From NCBI GenBank assembly GCA_934630705.1, contig CAKTWP010000008.1, forward strand, positions 45,845 through 109,844: a stretch of 64,000 bases of DNA, written 5' to 3'. The notes beneath the pieces were generated by a model that saw only the letters and a program-made list of their open reading frames with translations, did not search any database and was not told the DNA's origin. The stretch is from an uncultured Clostridia bacterium. GTDB lineage: Bacteria; Bacillota; Clostridia; Christensenellales; Aristaeellaceae. Of this stretch, positions 50,786-58,191 are shown piece by piece. A program made the position numbers and the translations under genes. Numbering within the stretch: the stretch's first letter is position 1; each line of letters starts with the position of its first letter.

Positions 50786-50800
50786 GCGTTTTTCCTCCTC

Positions 50801-51736
50801 TCAGAACAGGCTGGTCTGGCTCACGCGCCTGGCCAGCTGGTTCACCAGCAGCAGCAGCGCGATATTCACCACATTGTTAAACAGATCCACCGCCGAGGCA
50901 AAGCCGTAATCCATGTCCAGCATGCCCGATTCGTATACAAACGTGGAAATGACCTGGGAAGCGGAGATGTTCATGGTATTTTGCATCAGGTAAATTTTTT
51001 CAAAGCCCAGGCTCATGATTTTCCCTGCGTCCAGAATGAACATGATAATCACCGTGGGCAGGATGCCGGGCAGATTGATATACCAGATGCGCTTGAGCCG
51101 GCTGGCCCCATCAATCTGCGCGGCCTCATGGAGCTCCGGATCAATGCCGGAAAGGGCGGCGATATAGATGATGGCGTTCCAGCCTGCATGCTGCCATATG
51201 CCGGACCAGACATACATGCTGGCGAAATATTTGGGCTCGTTCAGAAAACCGATGGTTTCCAGGCCCATGTTCCGGCGCACGGTGTTTATCAGGCCGGTGG
51301 TTTGCCCGAAAAACAGGTTCACCATGCCCACCAGCACGATCACGGAAATGAAATGCGGCACATAGGAAACGGTCTGCACCAGCTTTTTCATCTTCGCGCT
51401 GCGGATTTCGTTAAACAGCAGCGCCATGATCACCGGGAAGGGAAAGCCGGCAATCAGGTTATACAGGCTGAGCTTGATGGTATTGGCGAGGACGCGCTCG
51501 AAATAGTAAGAAGAAAAGAACCGCCTGAAGTTCGCCACGCCAACCCAGGGGCTGTCCCAGATGCCCTTGGTGGGCATGAAGCGCTTGAAGGCGATCTGCA
51601 CGCCGTAGATGGGCATGTAATGGAAAATGATAAGGTAAATCAAAGAAGGAAGCAGAAACAGATATAAGTATCTGCTCAGGGCTATTTTGTGCAGAACCCT
51701 GCTTCTTTTTTTGCGAATCACGTTTGACCCCTGCAT
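50801..51736 (-). CDS. ABC transporter permease (LplB-like)
   Basis: 311 residues with six membrane segments, typical of LplB: YLYLFLLPSLIYLIIFHYMP near the start and FKRFMPTKGIWDSPWVG after the first helix. The EAA loop is EAAQIDGASRLKRIWYINLP. The frame opens at 51781, but that ATG lies on the -10 region of the promoter; ATG 51736 has AAAGGCGG 9 nt upstream and is preferred. It is the first gene of the operon LplB-LplC-binding protein-sulfatase-sensor. Confidence 0.92.
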   Translation of the reverse strand: MQGSNVIRKKRSRVLHKIALSRYLYLFLLPSLIYLIIFHYMPIYGVQIAFKRFMPTKGIWDSPWVGVANFRRFFSSYYFERVLANTIKLSLYNLIAGFPFPVIMALLFNEIRSAKMKKLVQTVSYVPHFISVIVLVGMVNLFFGQTTGLINTVRRNMGLETIGFLNEPKYFASMYVWSGIWQHAGWNAIIYIAALSGIDPELHEAAQIDGASRLKRIWYINLPGILPTVIIMFILDAGKIMSLGFEKIYLMQNTMNISASQVISTFVYESGMLDMDYGFASAVDLFNNVVNIALLLLVNQLARRVSQTSLF

Positions 51737-51783
51737 GTGCAAATGCCGCCTTTCCGGTTGCCTTCTGGCTTGTTTCTGCATCC

Positions 51784-51811
51784 ATTATAGGGGCTAAAAA
51801 CGGAAAAACAA
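51784..51811 (-). promoter_or_regulatory. Promoter of the sulfated-sugar uptake operon
   Basis: Minus strand TTGTTT (51811-51806), 16-bp spacer and perfect TATAAT (51789-51784), 47 bp before the first start codon. Confidence 0.75.
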
Positions 51812-51916
51812 TATTCATTTTTGCAAATGGAGCGCGATTCGCAAAAAACGACATGCATAAATCGACCAAAAAACGGCTTATATCAGCATGCTCGACGCTT
51901 TCTTTCCATAAACCGG

Positions 51917-51997
51917 ATGCTTTCCATCGCAGCGCAGGTCATCAGCAATGGTTACGTCCTGTACGTGGGCGGCGCGGCCCTGACGGGGACGAAATGA
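51917..51997 (+). pseudogene. Possible remnant of a lost gene's 3' end
   Basis: This 26-codon frame reads MLSIAAQVISNGYVL followed by YVGGAALTGTK and TGA. It looks like the natural C-terminus of a protein but has no ribosome site and no longer frame upstream. An E1 hairpin follows 17 nt after its stop, the same spacing as after intact genes. It may be what is left of a deleted plus-strand gene. Alternatively it is a chance frame. Confidence 0.35.
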
Positions 51998-52014
51998 AAG
52001 GAAAACAAAATAAG

Positions 52015-52078
52015 GCGGAAGGAGGTTCTTTGCGGCCAAAGAATCCACTCCCGCGCCCTCCCGGGAAAGCGATAAGGA
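52015..52078 (+). repeat. E1 hairpin element without an intact upstream gene
   Basis: GCGGAAGGAGGTTCTTTG pairs with CAAAGAATCCACTCCCGC with three mismatches (52015-52054). The tail CCCGGGAAAGCGATAAGG follows. It points to the plus strand, where only the remnant at 51917-51997 precedes it. Confidence 0.75.
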
Positions 52079-52129
52079 TTTGTGTTGGGAAAAATTGATG
52101 GGGAGAACCTGCTTTTGTGCTGTTCTGCC

Positions 52130-52225
52130 CCGCCCTTATGCCTTAACGGCAAGCGCGGATTTCGGGCCTGCGGAGCGCTTCGCGCCGTCCTCAGGCTTCG
52201 TCCCGCTTCGCGCGCGTCCCATTCC
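52130..52225. repeat. Dispersed repeat C, copy 1
   Basis: Contains the block GCGGATTTCGGGCCTGCGGA shared exactly with 54263-54282, with similar sequence on both sides (a GCC...GGCAAG block before, a CTTCG-rich block after). It is non-coding on both strands as far as I can judge. Confidence 0.7.
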
Positions 52226-52314
52226 TCTTCTTCCGCCACAGGCGGCGGGGGAATTTCGGCCCTGGCGCGCTCCCCAAGAAAGCCGATTAGGAAAAGAATT
52301 GACAAGCGCTTATT

Positions 52315-52382
52315 AACAATGCGCCTCAGATGCTAAAGGATACAGAAAAGCGTTCGTTCCTTATTCGTCCGGGGCGCATGAT
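52315..52382 (-). repeat. E2 inverted-repeat element, copy 3
   Basis: The ends are AACAATGCGCCTCAGA and GGGGCGCATGATGATA. TGCGCCTC pairs with GGGGCGCA with one G-T pair. The inner part is diverged. It is followed by an E1 element at 52398, as in the other composites. Confidence 0.7.
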
Positions 52383-52397
52383 GATATAGAAAAGCAG

Positions 52398-52472
52398 TTA
52401 TCCCCATCGCTTTCTTGGAAGGGCGCAGGGAAAACCGTTCTGCAAAGAACGGTTTCCCCTGCATGATATATT
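52398..52472 (-). repeat. E1 hairpin element after the PAP2 gene
   Basis: AAACCGTTCT pairs with AGAACGGTTT, extended by GCAGGG/CCCTGC (52425-52462). It begins 26 nt after the PAP2 stop codon. The flank TATCCCCATCGCTTTCTTGG is the conserved tail. Confidence 0.8.
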
Positions 52473-52488
52473 CCTTTGTTTTATCCCC

Positions 52489-53181
52489 TTATGCTTTTCC
52501 GTGACGGGGCTTGTAGGCGGATTGGGTGGCGGCGGCATAGAGCGCGACCAGCGCGGCGCTGAGCAGCACGCCGCCGATAATATCGCTGAGCCAATGCACC
52601 CCGGACAGCAGCCGGCCCACCACGGCCACGGCGATGATCGCCGCGCAGACCAGTTTGCCCAACCCCCGCAGCGCCGGCGATTTCACCAGCCGGGGCAGCT
52701 GCATCATGGCTGTGGCGAAAATGAAGCAGGCCAGCATCGTATGGGAGGAGGGATAGGACGCTTCCAGCCCGTCCGCAGCCGTGATCATCACCGGCCGGTA
52801 ATTCACAATCACCTTTTCAAACAGCACATAGCAGCCCAGCAGCAGCACATAGAACAGCCCCAGCATCAACAGCTCCCGGTCCATCCGTCCCAGCCCCCGG
52901 CGGCGCACCAGCTGGCAAAGCCCCAGGAGGGCAAACAGCAGCGCCACGATCAGGGAAACATAGCCCAGACCATTGGTGAGCTTATACCAGAAGGGCCGCA
53001 TGCCGCCCTCCGCCGCCTCCACGCCCGTGACCCTTCGCGCCCAGGCGTTCATCGCGGCCAGCCCCACCTGGCTGCCCTCCGGCCCGATGGCCTGCACGTC
53101 CACAAAGGCCACTGCCGCCGTCCAGCCAATAAAGCACAGGCAAAGCACCAGCGCCAGTATCCAAGCTGCTTTCTTCGTCAT
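52489..53181 (-). CDS. PAP2-family phosphatase
   Basis: 230 residues with about six membrane segments. The three acid-phosphatase motifs are visible: KVIVNYRP (motif 1), YPSSHTML (motif 2) and SGVHWLSDIIGG (motif 3). Such enzymes remove phosphate from lipid phosphates, for example undecaprenyl pyrophosphate or phosphatidylglycerol phosphate, on the outer face of the membrane. AAAGGATGAATGAAGG precedes ATG. It is the second gene after yitT (23-bp gap), and an E1 hairpin follows. Confidence 0.9.
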   Translation of the reverse strand: MTKKAAWILALVLCLCFIGWTAAVAFVDVQAIGPEGSQVGLAAMNAWARRVTGVEAAEGGMRPFWYKLTNGLGYVSLIVALLFALLGLCQLVRRRGLGRMDRELLMLGLFYVLLLGCYVLFEKVIVNYRPVMITAADGLEASYPSSHTMLACFIFATAMMQLPRLVKSPALRGLGKLVCAAIIAVAVVGRLLSGVHWLSDIIGGVLLSAALVALYAAATQSAYKPRHGKA

Positions 53182-53204
53182 CCTTCATTCATCCTTTCGC
53201 AGGC

Positions 53205-54074
53205 TTAATCCTCGCTTTTCAGATCTGCAAAGCCTTCGCCCAGGGTTTCGTGGGTATCGGTGATAAACATAAAGGCCACGGGATCCTCTTCCCGGACGAT
53301 GGCCTTGAGCAGCATCACCTCGCGGTTGCTTGCCACGCACAGCAGCATCTGGCTTTTCTCGCCGCTGAAGCCGCCGATGGCAGGCAGCAGCGTCACGCCC
53401 CGATCCAGCTCCTTCATGATTCGCTGGCAGATTTTCTCGTGCTGCTTCGTAATCACAAAGCAGGCCTTGGCCGAGCCCAGGCCCGCCAGCACCAGATCCA
53501 CCACCTTGGCGGTGATGAAAATGCAGATCAGAGCATACAGCGCGGCGTTGGCGCTCATGGTGAAGGCTGCTGCCAGAATCACGCAGCAGTCCACCAGAAA
53601 CAGAAACACGCCGACCGACATGAACGGAAACCGATGATGCACCATCCGGGCCACCATGTCCGAGCCGCCGGTGGTGGCGCCGCCCCGGAGAATCAGGCCC
53701 AGGCCCAGGCCCAGCAGAATCGCGCCGTAGACCGAACCCAGCAGCATGTCGTCCGTCAGCGGCGGGAGCTTGAGCAGATCAATGAACACGGAAAACAGCA
53801 CCGTGGCAATGAAGGAGCGGATGACAAACGTGCGCCCCATGGCCCGGTAACCCAGCAGAAACAGGGGCAGGTTCAGCAGCATGCTGGTCACGCCTACAGG
53901 CAGGCCGAACAGATAATTCAAAATCGTGGCCACGCCCGTCAGCCCGCCCGGCGCAATGGCGTTGGGCACCAGAAACAGCGGGTATGCCGCGCCGCCCAGC
54001 ACGCAGCCCATCACAATCAGAAAATACGCCCGCGCCTGCTCCTGCTTGGCCAGACGCTGAAAAAATTTCTGCAA
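53205..54074 (-). CDS. YitT-family membrane protein
   Basis: 289 residues. Five or six membrane segments occupy about 18-190: YFLIVMGCVLGGAAYPLFL, then NAIAPGGLTGVATIL and GLILRGGATTGGSDMVA. The last 75 residues are a soluble DUF2179-type domain with RGVTLLPAIGGFSGE. Function is unknown, although the family is common in Firmicutes. Translation starts at TTG 54074, with GGAGG 8 nt upstream. It is in an operon with the PAP2 gene. Confidence 0.9.
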   Translation of the reverse strand: MQKFFQRLAKQEQARAYFLIVMGCVLGGAAYPLFLVPNAIAPGGLTGVATILNYLFGLPVGVTSMLLNLPLFLLGYRAMGRTFVIRSFIATVLFSVFIDLLKLPPLTDDMLLGSVYGAILLGLGLGLILRGGATTGGSDMVARMVHHRFPFMSVGVFLFLVDCCVILAAAFTMSANAALYALICIFITAKVVDLVLAGLGSAKACFVITKQHEKICQRIMKELDRGVTLLPAIGGFSGEKSQMLLCVASNREVMLLKAIVREEDPVAFMFITDTHETLGEGFADLKSED

Positions 54075-54239
54075 CAGAAAATTCCTCCCCCAGTTTTTGC
54101 CTTTGCTGATCGCCTCATTCTTTTTCGGGACGCAGCGCCTGTTTTCCTGCCGGGCCGGAGAAGATTTATATGGGAATGTACAGGGTTGCAGGAAAAGCCA
54201 TTCTTTGGGGAGGTTCCACGCGGCCTGCGCTTTAGAACC

Positions 54240-54345
54240 CCGCGCTTTTGCCTGACAGCAAGAGCGGATTTCGGGCCTGCGGAGCCACTCTGGCTGTCCT
54301 CGGCCCTCAGCCTCGCTGCCCGCGGCGCTTCGCTTGCCTGTGCTG
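54240..54345. repeat. Dispersed repeat C, copy 2
   Basis: Shares the exact 20-base block GCGGATTTCGGGCCTGCGGA with copy 1 and a similar GC-rich, CTTCG-containing right side. It begins 11 bp after the stop of the aminotransferase-like gene. Left of it, 54185-54240 resembles a decayed E1 hairpin. Confidence 0.7.
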
Positions 54346-54356
54346 CCGGGCGATGC

Positions 54357-55496
54357 TTATTGGCCGCAGCCGCGGCCCGATCTTTCGATCTGCGCGACCG
54401 CGTCCACAAGCGCGTCGATTTCGCGCTCAGTGTTGTAGGGGCCGATGCTGGCGCGCACTGCGCCGTCAGAGCCCAGATAGGCATGAATGGCCGGAGCGCA
54501 GTGCAGCCCGCCCCGCAGACAAAAATGCCGCCGGTTCAGGGCGTCCGCCGTCTGCCCGCTATCCATGCCCTGAACCCGGAAGCTCACTACCGCCACCCGC
54601 GGCGCGTCCCCGTCTCCCAGAATCGTTACTCCCGGAATGCCCCGCAGCCCCCGCCGCAGCCGCGCGGCCAGGGCATGCTCGTATTCCCGAATCTCGGGCC
54701 GATGCCGCAGCACAAACTTCAGCCCCTGGCATAGCCCCGCAATCCCGGGCAGGTTCGCCGTGCCGCTTTCCAGCCGGTCCGGCAGCAGGGTGGGCTGGCG
54801 CATGCTCTCCGATGCAGACCCGGTTCCCCCTGCCCGAAAGGGACGGGGCAGCATGCCGTTGCCCAGCGCCAACAGCCCCGTGCCCATGGGCCCCAGCAGC
54901 CCCTTGTGGCCCGGCATGGCGATCATGTCCGCCCGAATGGGGGCTAAATCCTCCGTGCCTGCGGACTGAGCCGCATCCAGCAGAAGCGGAACGCCCTGGG
55001 CATGGCACGCTGCCGCGAGGGCCTGGGCCGGCTGCAGAATACCCGTCACATTGCTGGCATGGCACAGCACCATCAGCGCCGTGCGCGGGCCGATGGCCGC
55101 GGAAACTGTCCCCGGCGACAGCAGCCCGTCAGGCTCCGGCTCCAGCATCCGCACCCGAATCTGCCCCGCATCGTGCATGGCCATCAGCGGGCGCATCACC
55201 GCGTTATGCTCTCCGTGGGAAACCAGCACTTCATCGCCCTGATGCAGAAAGCCCCGCAGGGCCATGTTCAGCGCATCGGTGCAGTTCAGGCAGAAAATCA
55301 CCCGTTCGGGCTGTCGGATGCCCAGATATTCCGCCGCCTTTTCCCGGCAGCATTCCATGATCCGCTGCCCGGCGATGGCCCCCGCGTGGCCGCCCCGGCC
55401 CGGATTGCCCGGGATTTTCTCCATCACCCCCGCCACCGCCTGAATCACCTCCGGGGGCTTGGGAAAGCTGGTGGCCGCGTTATCCAGATAAATCAT
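54357..55496 (-). CDS. Class V aminotransferase-fold enzyme (cysteine-desulfurase-like)
   Basis: 379 residues. The PLP site is visible: Lys198 in AMPGHKGLLGPMGTG, the SHGEHNAVMRP segment at 93-103 and LLLDAAQSAGT. Near the C-terminus CLRGGLHCAP carries the cysteine of the CsdB/SufS-like subgroup. These enzymes remove sulfur or selenium from cysteine or selenocysteine. The start at 55496 has AAGGAG 5 nt upstream; a longer frame begins at 55523. It is divergent from a DUF3343 gene, a pair that is often linked to selenium or sulfur handling. Exact substrate is inference. Confidence 0.9.
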   Translation of the reverse strand: MIYLDNAATSFPKPPEVIQAVAGVMEKIPGNPGRGGHAGAIAGQRIMECCREKAAEYLGIRQPERVIFCLNCTDALNMALRGFLHQGDEVLVSHGEHNAVMRPLMAMHDAGQIRVRMLEPEPDGLLSPGTVSAAIGPRTALMVLCHASNVTGILQPAQALAAACHAQGVPLLLDAAQSAGTEDLAPIRADMIAMPGHKGLLGPMGTGLLALGNGMLPRPFRAGGTGSASESMRQPTLLPDRLESGTANLPGIAGLCQGLKFVLRHRPEIREYEHALAARLRRGLRGIPGVTILGDGDAPRVAVVSFRVQGMDSGQTADALNRRHFCLRGGLHCAPAIHAYLGSDGAVRASIGPYNTEREIDALVDAVAQIERSGRGCGQ

Positions 55497-55577
55497 GGGC
55501 ACTCCTTCCTGGCCCGCAGTCACCCGGGCCCGGCCTTGTCCATATACTATATGAGAAAGGAAGGAGGCGCATAACCC

Positions 55578-55847
55578 ATGCAGGAAACATTCGGGATCGC
55601 CGCGTTTCGCTCCCGGCAGCAGGTGATGCGGTTTGACAGCGCCCTGCGCCGGGCAGGCATTTCCACCCAGATTATTTCCACGCCCCGGGAGGTGTCCATC
55701 GGCTGCGGGCTGTCCGTGCGCTTTGATGTACGGGATGCACGGGCTGTGGTGGACGTGTATCGCCGGGCCCAGCCGGGAAACCTGATCGGGTTTTATCAGG
55801 TCAGCTGGCAGGGCGGCGCGCGGCCGCAGATTCAGCCGCTGTTTTGA
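55578..55847 (+). CDS. DUF3343 protein (putative Se/S carrier-like)
   Basis: 89 residues of the DUF3343 family. The pattern FRSRQQVMRFDSALRRAG followed by STPREVSIGCGLSVRF is characteristic: it has the conserved Pro-Arg and Gly-Cys-Gly. The family is annotated as a putative Se/S carrier and often occurs beside selenium-utilisation genes. AAGGAGG lies before ATG with a 10-nt gap. It lies opposite the cysteine-desulfurase-like gene, sharing an 81-bp region between the start codons. Confidence 0.87.
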   Translation: MQETFGIAAFRSRQQVMRFDSALRRAGISTQIISTPREVSIGCGLSVRFDVRDARAVVDVYRRAQPGNLIGFYQVSWQGGARPQIQPLF

Positions 55848-55860
55848 GCCGCGGCGTCAT

Positions 55861-56970
55861 TCAGCGCAGATCGCTTTCCAACGCCCGCACGATTTGTGCC
55901 GCGCCGTCCCGGGGCAGGCAATCCGCCTGGGCGGCCAGCATCCGTCCGGCGGCGTTCGCGTCATAAACCAGCCGGTCGGCAAACCGGGCGGCCTGATCCA
56001 CGTTCTGCGCAAAGAAGGACATGCCGTGGCGGGCGAAGAACGCCGCGTTCAGGGTTTCCACCCCGGGGATGGCCATGGTGTGCACCAGCGGCACCCTCAG
56101 CGTCGCGGCCTCGGAGCTGGAAATCCCTCCCGCCTTGGATAAAAGCACGTCCGCCGCCCGCATGTAGGCCGCCACCTGATCTGTGAAGGGCACGGCCATC
56201 ACGCCCTCGCCCTGGTATTTTTCTTCCAGCGCGGCGCGCAGAGCTTCGTTGCGCCCCGGCAGTGCGCAGATGAGCATCCCCGGATCGGGCACCAGACGCA
56301 GCGCTTCGCACAGCGTCACCGCGTCGCCGCAGCCAATCCCGCCGGTCATCACCAGATACATCTTTTTCTCCCGGGGCAGCCCCAGCTGTTCCCGGGCCGC
56401 TTCTTTTTCCAGGGGCCGGGTGAACCGCCCGGAAACGGGCATGCCCGTCACGCGCAGGGTCTCGGGCCGCATCCCGGCCTGCACGCACAGCTGCCGCACC
56501 TCCTCATGGGGCAGGAAATAGCCCGTCAGCGCCGTTTCCGCCAGGAAGGGAATACAGGTGTAATCCGACAGCACGCCATAGCAGGGCACGGGACAGGCGT
56601 CTCGCCGGCGCAGATACGTCAGCGTTTCCATGGGAAACAGATGGGAGCAGACCACCGCGTCGTAGCCGTTTTGCTGGATGAACGCGCTCAGCTGCCGGGC
56701 GTGGCGGGTGTTGGCCAGATAGATGGGAGAGGTGACGCCGGTGGCGCTGTACATGGCCCCGGCGTGATACATCATGCCGAACAGCTCCGGCGTTTTGGTG
56801 GAGATTTTATTGAGCACCTTATCAAAGCTCAGGGGGCCGGACGCGCCGAACATATGCAGCATATCCAGAAATTCCGCCTGATGCCCGGCGGCTTCCAGCG
56901 CTTCGCCCACCGCCCGGGCGCAATGATTATGGCCCTCGCCGGTGCTGCAGCTCAAAAGCAGGATTTTCAT
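55861..56970 (-). CDS. Diacylglycerol glucosyltransferase-like (MGDG-synthase family, GT28)
   Basis: 369 residues. The N-terminal domain has SCSTGEGHNHCARAVGEAL, typical of MGDG synthase and UgtP. The C-terminal GT28 domain has VMTGGIGCGD and the nucleotide-sugar motif SKAGGISSSEAATLRVP. Such enzymes transfer glucose or galactose from a UDP-sugar onto diacylglycerol at the membrane, making glycolipids or lipoteichoic-acid anchors. The start at 56970 has AAAGGAGG 7 nt before it; the frame is open to 57063. It has its own promoter at 57007-57035. Confidence 0.9.
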   Translation of the reverse strand: MKILLLSCSTGEGHNHCARAVGEALEAAGHQAEFLDMLHMFGASGPLSFDKVLNKISTKTPELFGMMYHAGAMYSATGVTSPIYLANTRHARQLSAFIQQNGYDAVVCSHLFPMETLTYLRRRDACPVPCYGVLSDYTCIPFLAETALTGYFLPHEEVRQLCVQAGMRPETLRVTGMPVSGRFTRPLEKEAAREQLGLPREKKMYLVMTGGIGCGDAVTLCEALRLVPDPGMLICALPGRNEALRAALEEKYQGEGVMAVPFTDQVAAYMRAADVLLSKAGGISSSEAATLRVPLVHTMAIPGVETLNAAFFARHGMSFFAQNVDQAARFADRLVYDANAAGRMLAAQADCLPRDGAAQIVRALESDLR

Positions 56971-57006
56971 CGGGCTTCCTCCTTTGCTTGCCTGAATTTC
57001 CCTTCC

Positions 57007-57035
57007 ATTATAATATAAAACCCGTCCCCCGGCAA
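57007..57035 (-). promoter_or_regulatory. Promoter of the glycosyltransferase gene
   Basis: Minus strand TTGCCG (57035-57030), 17-bp spacer and perfect TATAAT (57012-57007), 37 bp before the start codon. Confidence 0.7.
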
Positions 57036-57069
57036 GGCTTCGCACAGGGACGGGCGGGAGCAATGCGCA

Positions 57070-57897
57070 TCACAGCTCCCGAAGAATAAAGTCCATATAA
57101 TCGTCCACGATCTGAAGGTCGGTGTACTGGTAGAGCATCCGGGTGCCCACGGCGTCCTCGATTTCGTTGAGATAGGGCCGGCCCTGATGAAACACGAAAT
57201 CCACCCCCACCAGCCCGAATTGCAGCAGCCGGGCGGCCCGATTCACATGGTCTGCCATTTCCGGGGTGAGCTCCGTTTTCCGCGCATGGCCGTGCAGGCC
57301 GAAATTGCTGCGGAAATCCGCCGAATCGGAATATCGCTCCATGGCCTGCACGATTCTGTTTCCCAGCACGTAGGCGCGCACATCCCGGCCCGGGGTGTCG
57401 CACAGGGGCTGGGCCACCGCGCCGTCCGGGGCGATTTGCGCAAGCCGCATCCGGTATTCTTCTTCCGTATCGCAGCGGAACACCTGCCGCCCTCCGCAGC
57501 CGCCCGCCGCCTTCACCACCATGGGATAGCCGAAGGGATGTCCCGGCGCACGGAGGGATACAAAGGCCGTGGGCAGAGCGGGAAAGCCGTTTTCCGCGAA
57601 GAACTGATGGGTGCGGCGCTTATCATTGCAGATTTCGGACACCCGGGCGCTATTGAACACCCGCACACCGCAGCGCTCCAGCTGCCGGGACAAAAGAGGC
57701 ACCATGCACCGCATCACCGCGAAATCCGGCTGCTGGGGCAGCACGAACGCGCGCCCATCCGTCACGCCGGTGACAATCTGATCCACCGTGATCAGCCGCA
57801 GCGCCACGCCGCGCGCTTTCGCCGCGGCCATGAAAAAATCGATGAACCGCTGGTTCCGCGCCACGTTTTCCGTTTCATACACCAGCCAGCCCTGCAT
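57070..57897 (-). CDS. RimK-like ATP-grasp ligase
   Basis: 275 residues with an ATP-grasp domain. Conserved parts are ICNDKRRTHQFFAENGFP, YPMVVKAAGGCGGRQVF (ATP-binding lysine and glycine loop), VRAYVLGNRIVQAMERY, and the metal-binding FVFHQGRPYLNEIEDAVGTRML. The family joins amino acids to a carboxylate, for example glutamate residues onto ribosomal protein S6 or F420. AGGAGG lies 7 nt before ATG. The substrate is unknown. Its position next to the glycolipid synthase gene may or may not be meaningful. The upstream gap contains E1 and E2 elements. Confidence 0.87.
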   Translation of the reverse strand: MQGWLVYETENVARNQRFIDFFMAAAKARGVALRLITVDQIVTGVTDGRAFVLPQQPDFAVMRCMVPLLSRQLERCGVRVFNSARVSEICNDKRRTHQFFAENGFPALPTAFVSLRAPGHPFGYPMVVKAAGGCGGRQVFRCDTEEEYRMRLAQIAPDGAVAQPLCDTPGRDVRAYVLGNRIVQAMERYSDSADFRSNFGLHGHARKTELTPEMADHVNRAARLLQFGLVGVDFVFHQGRPYLNEIEDAVGTRMLYQYTDLQIVDDYMDFILREL

Positions 57898-57945
57898 GCA
57901 ATCGCCTCCTGTGCGTTAGGATCAATAAGGCGGAAGAAACGCATC

Positions 57946-57990
57946 AAAGCCGTGCTTCTAAAAGAACGGCTTTCCGTGCCTTTTTTCTCC
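57946..57990 (+). repeat. E1-like hairpin in reverse orientation, decayed
   Basis: AAAGCCGT (57946-57953) pairs with ACGGCTTT (57966-57973), followed by GCCTTTTTTCTCCGAAAGCC. It resembles the E1 tail, but the arms are short. No plus-strand gene precedes it. Confidence 0.5.
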
Positions 57991-58026
57991 GAAAGCCAAT
58001 GAAAAAGGAAAGGCTTTCATGGAATG

Positions 58027-58100
58027 AACAATGCGCCCCAGATGGATCAGGGAGACGGCCACGCGTTTCCTCTCCAAACTGGGGCACATTGTTGATAAGG
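58027..58100 (-). repeat. E2 inverted-repeat element, copy 4
   Basis: AACAATGCGCCCCAG pairs with CTGGGGCACATTGTT over 15 positions with one mismatch (58027-58095). An inner stem GAGACG/CGTTTC is possible. It is the best-preserved copy and is followed by an E1 element at 58118. Confidence 0.82.
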
Positions 58101-58117
58101 GAGAATAAGCCTTTCTC

Positions 58118-58180
58118 CTTACGGCTTTCCTGGGGAGCGGGAGGGGGCTTTGGTTACAAATACCACCCTCCCGCACAATA
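58118..58180 (-). repeat. E1 hairpin element after pduL
   Basis: GCGGGAGGG (58137-58145) pairs with CCCTCCCGC (58166-58174). It begins 17 nt after the pduL stop codon. The flank CTTACGGCTTTCCTGGGGAG is the conserved tail. Confidence 0.8.
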
Positions 58181-58191
58181 TTCCTGGGTTT

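Noticed and set aside
51736..51781. Upstream start at 51781 for the LplB-like permease
   Set aside because: That ATG lies next to the -10 box TATAAT and has no ribosome site; ATG 51736 has one.
52082..52336. Short frames across repeat C containing a Gly-Phe-Arg-Ala-Cys-Gly pattern
   Set aside because: The same pattern appears at 54248-54400 because of the shared DNA repeat. There is no ribosome site or family.
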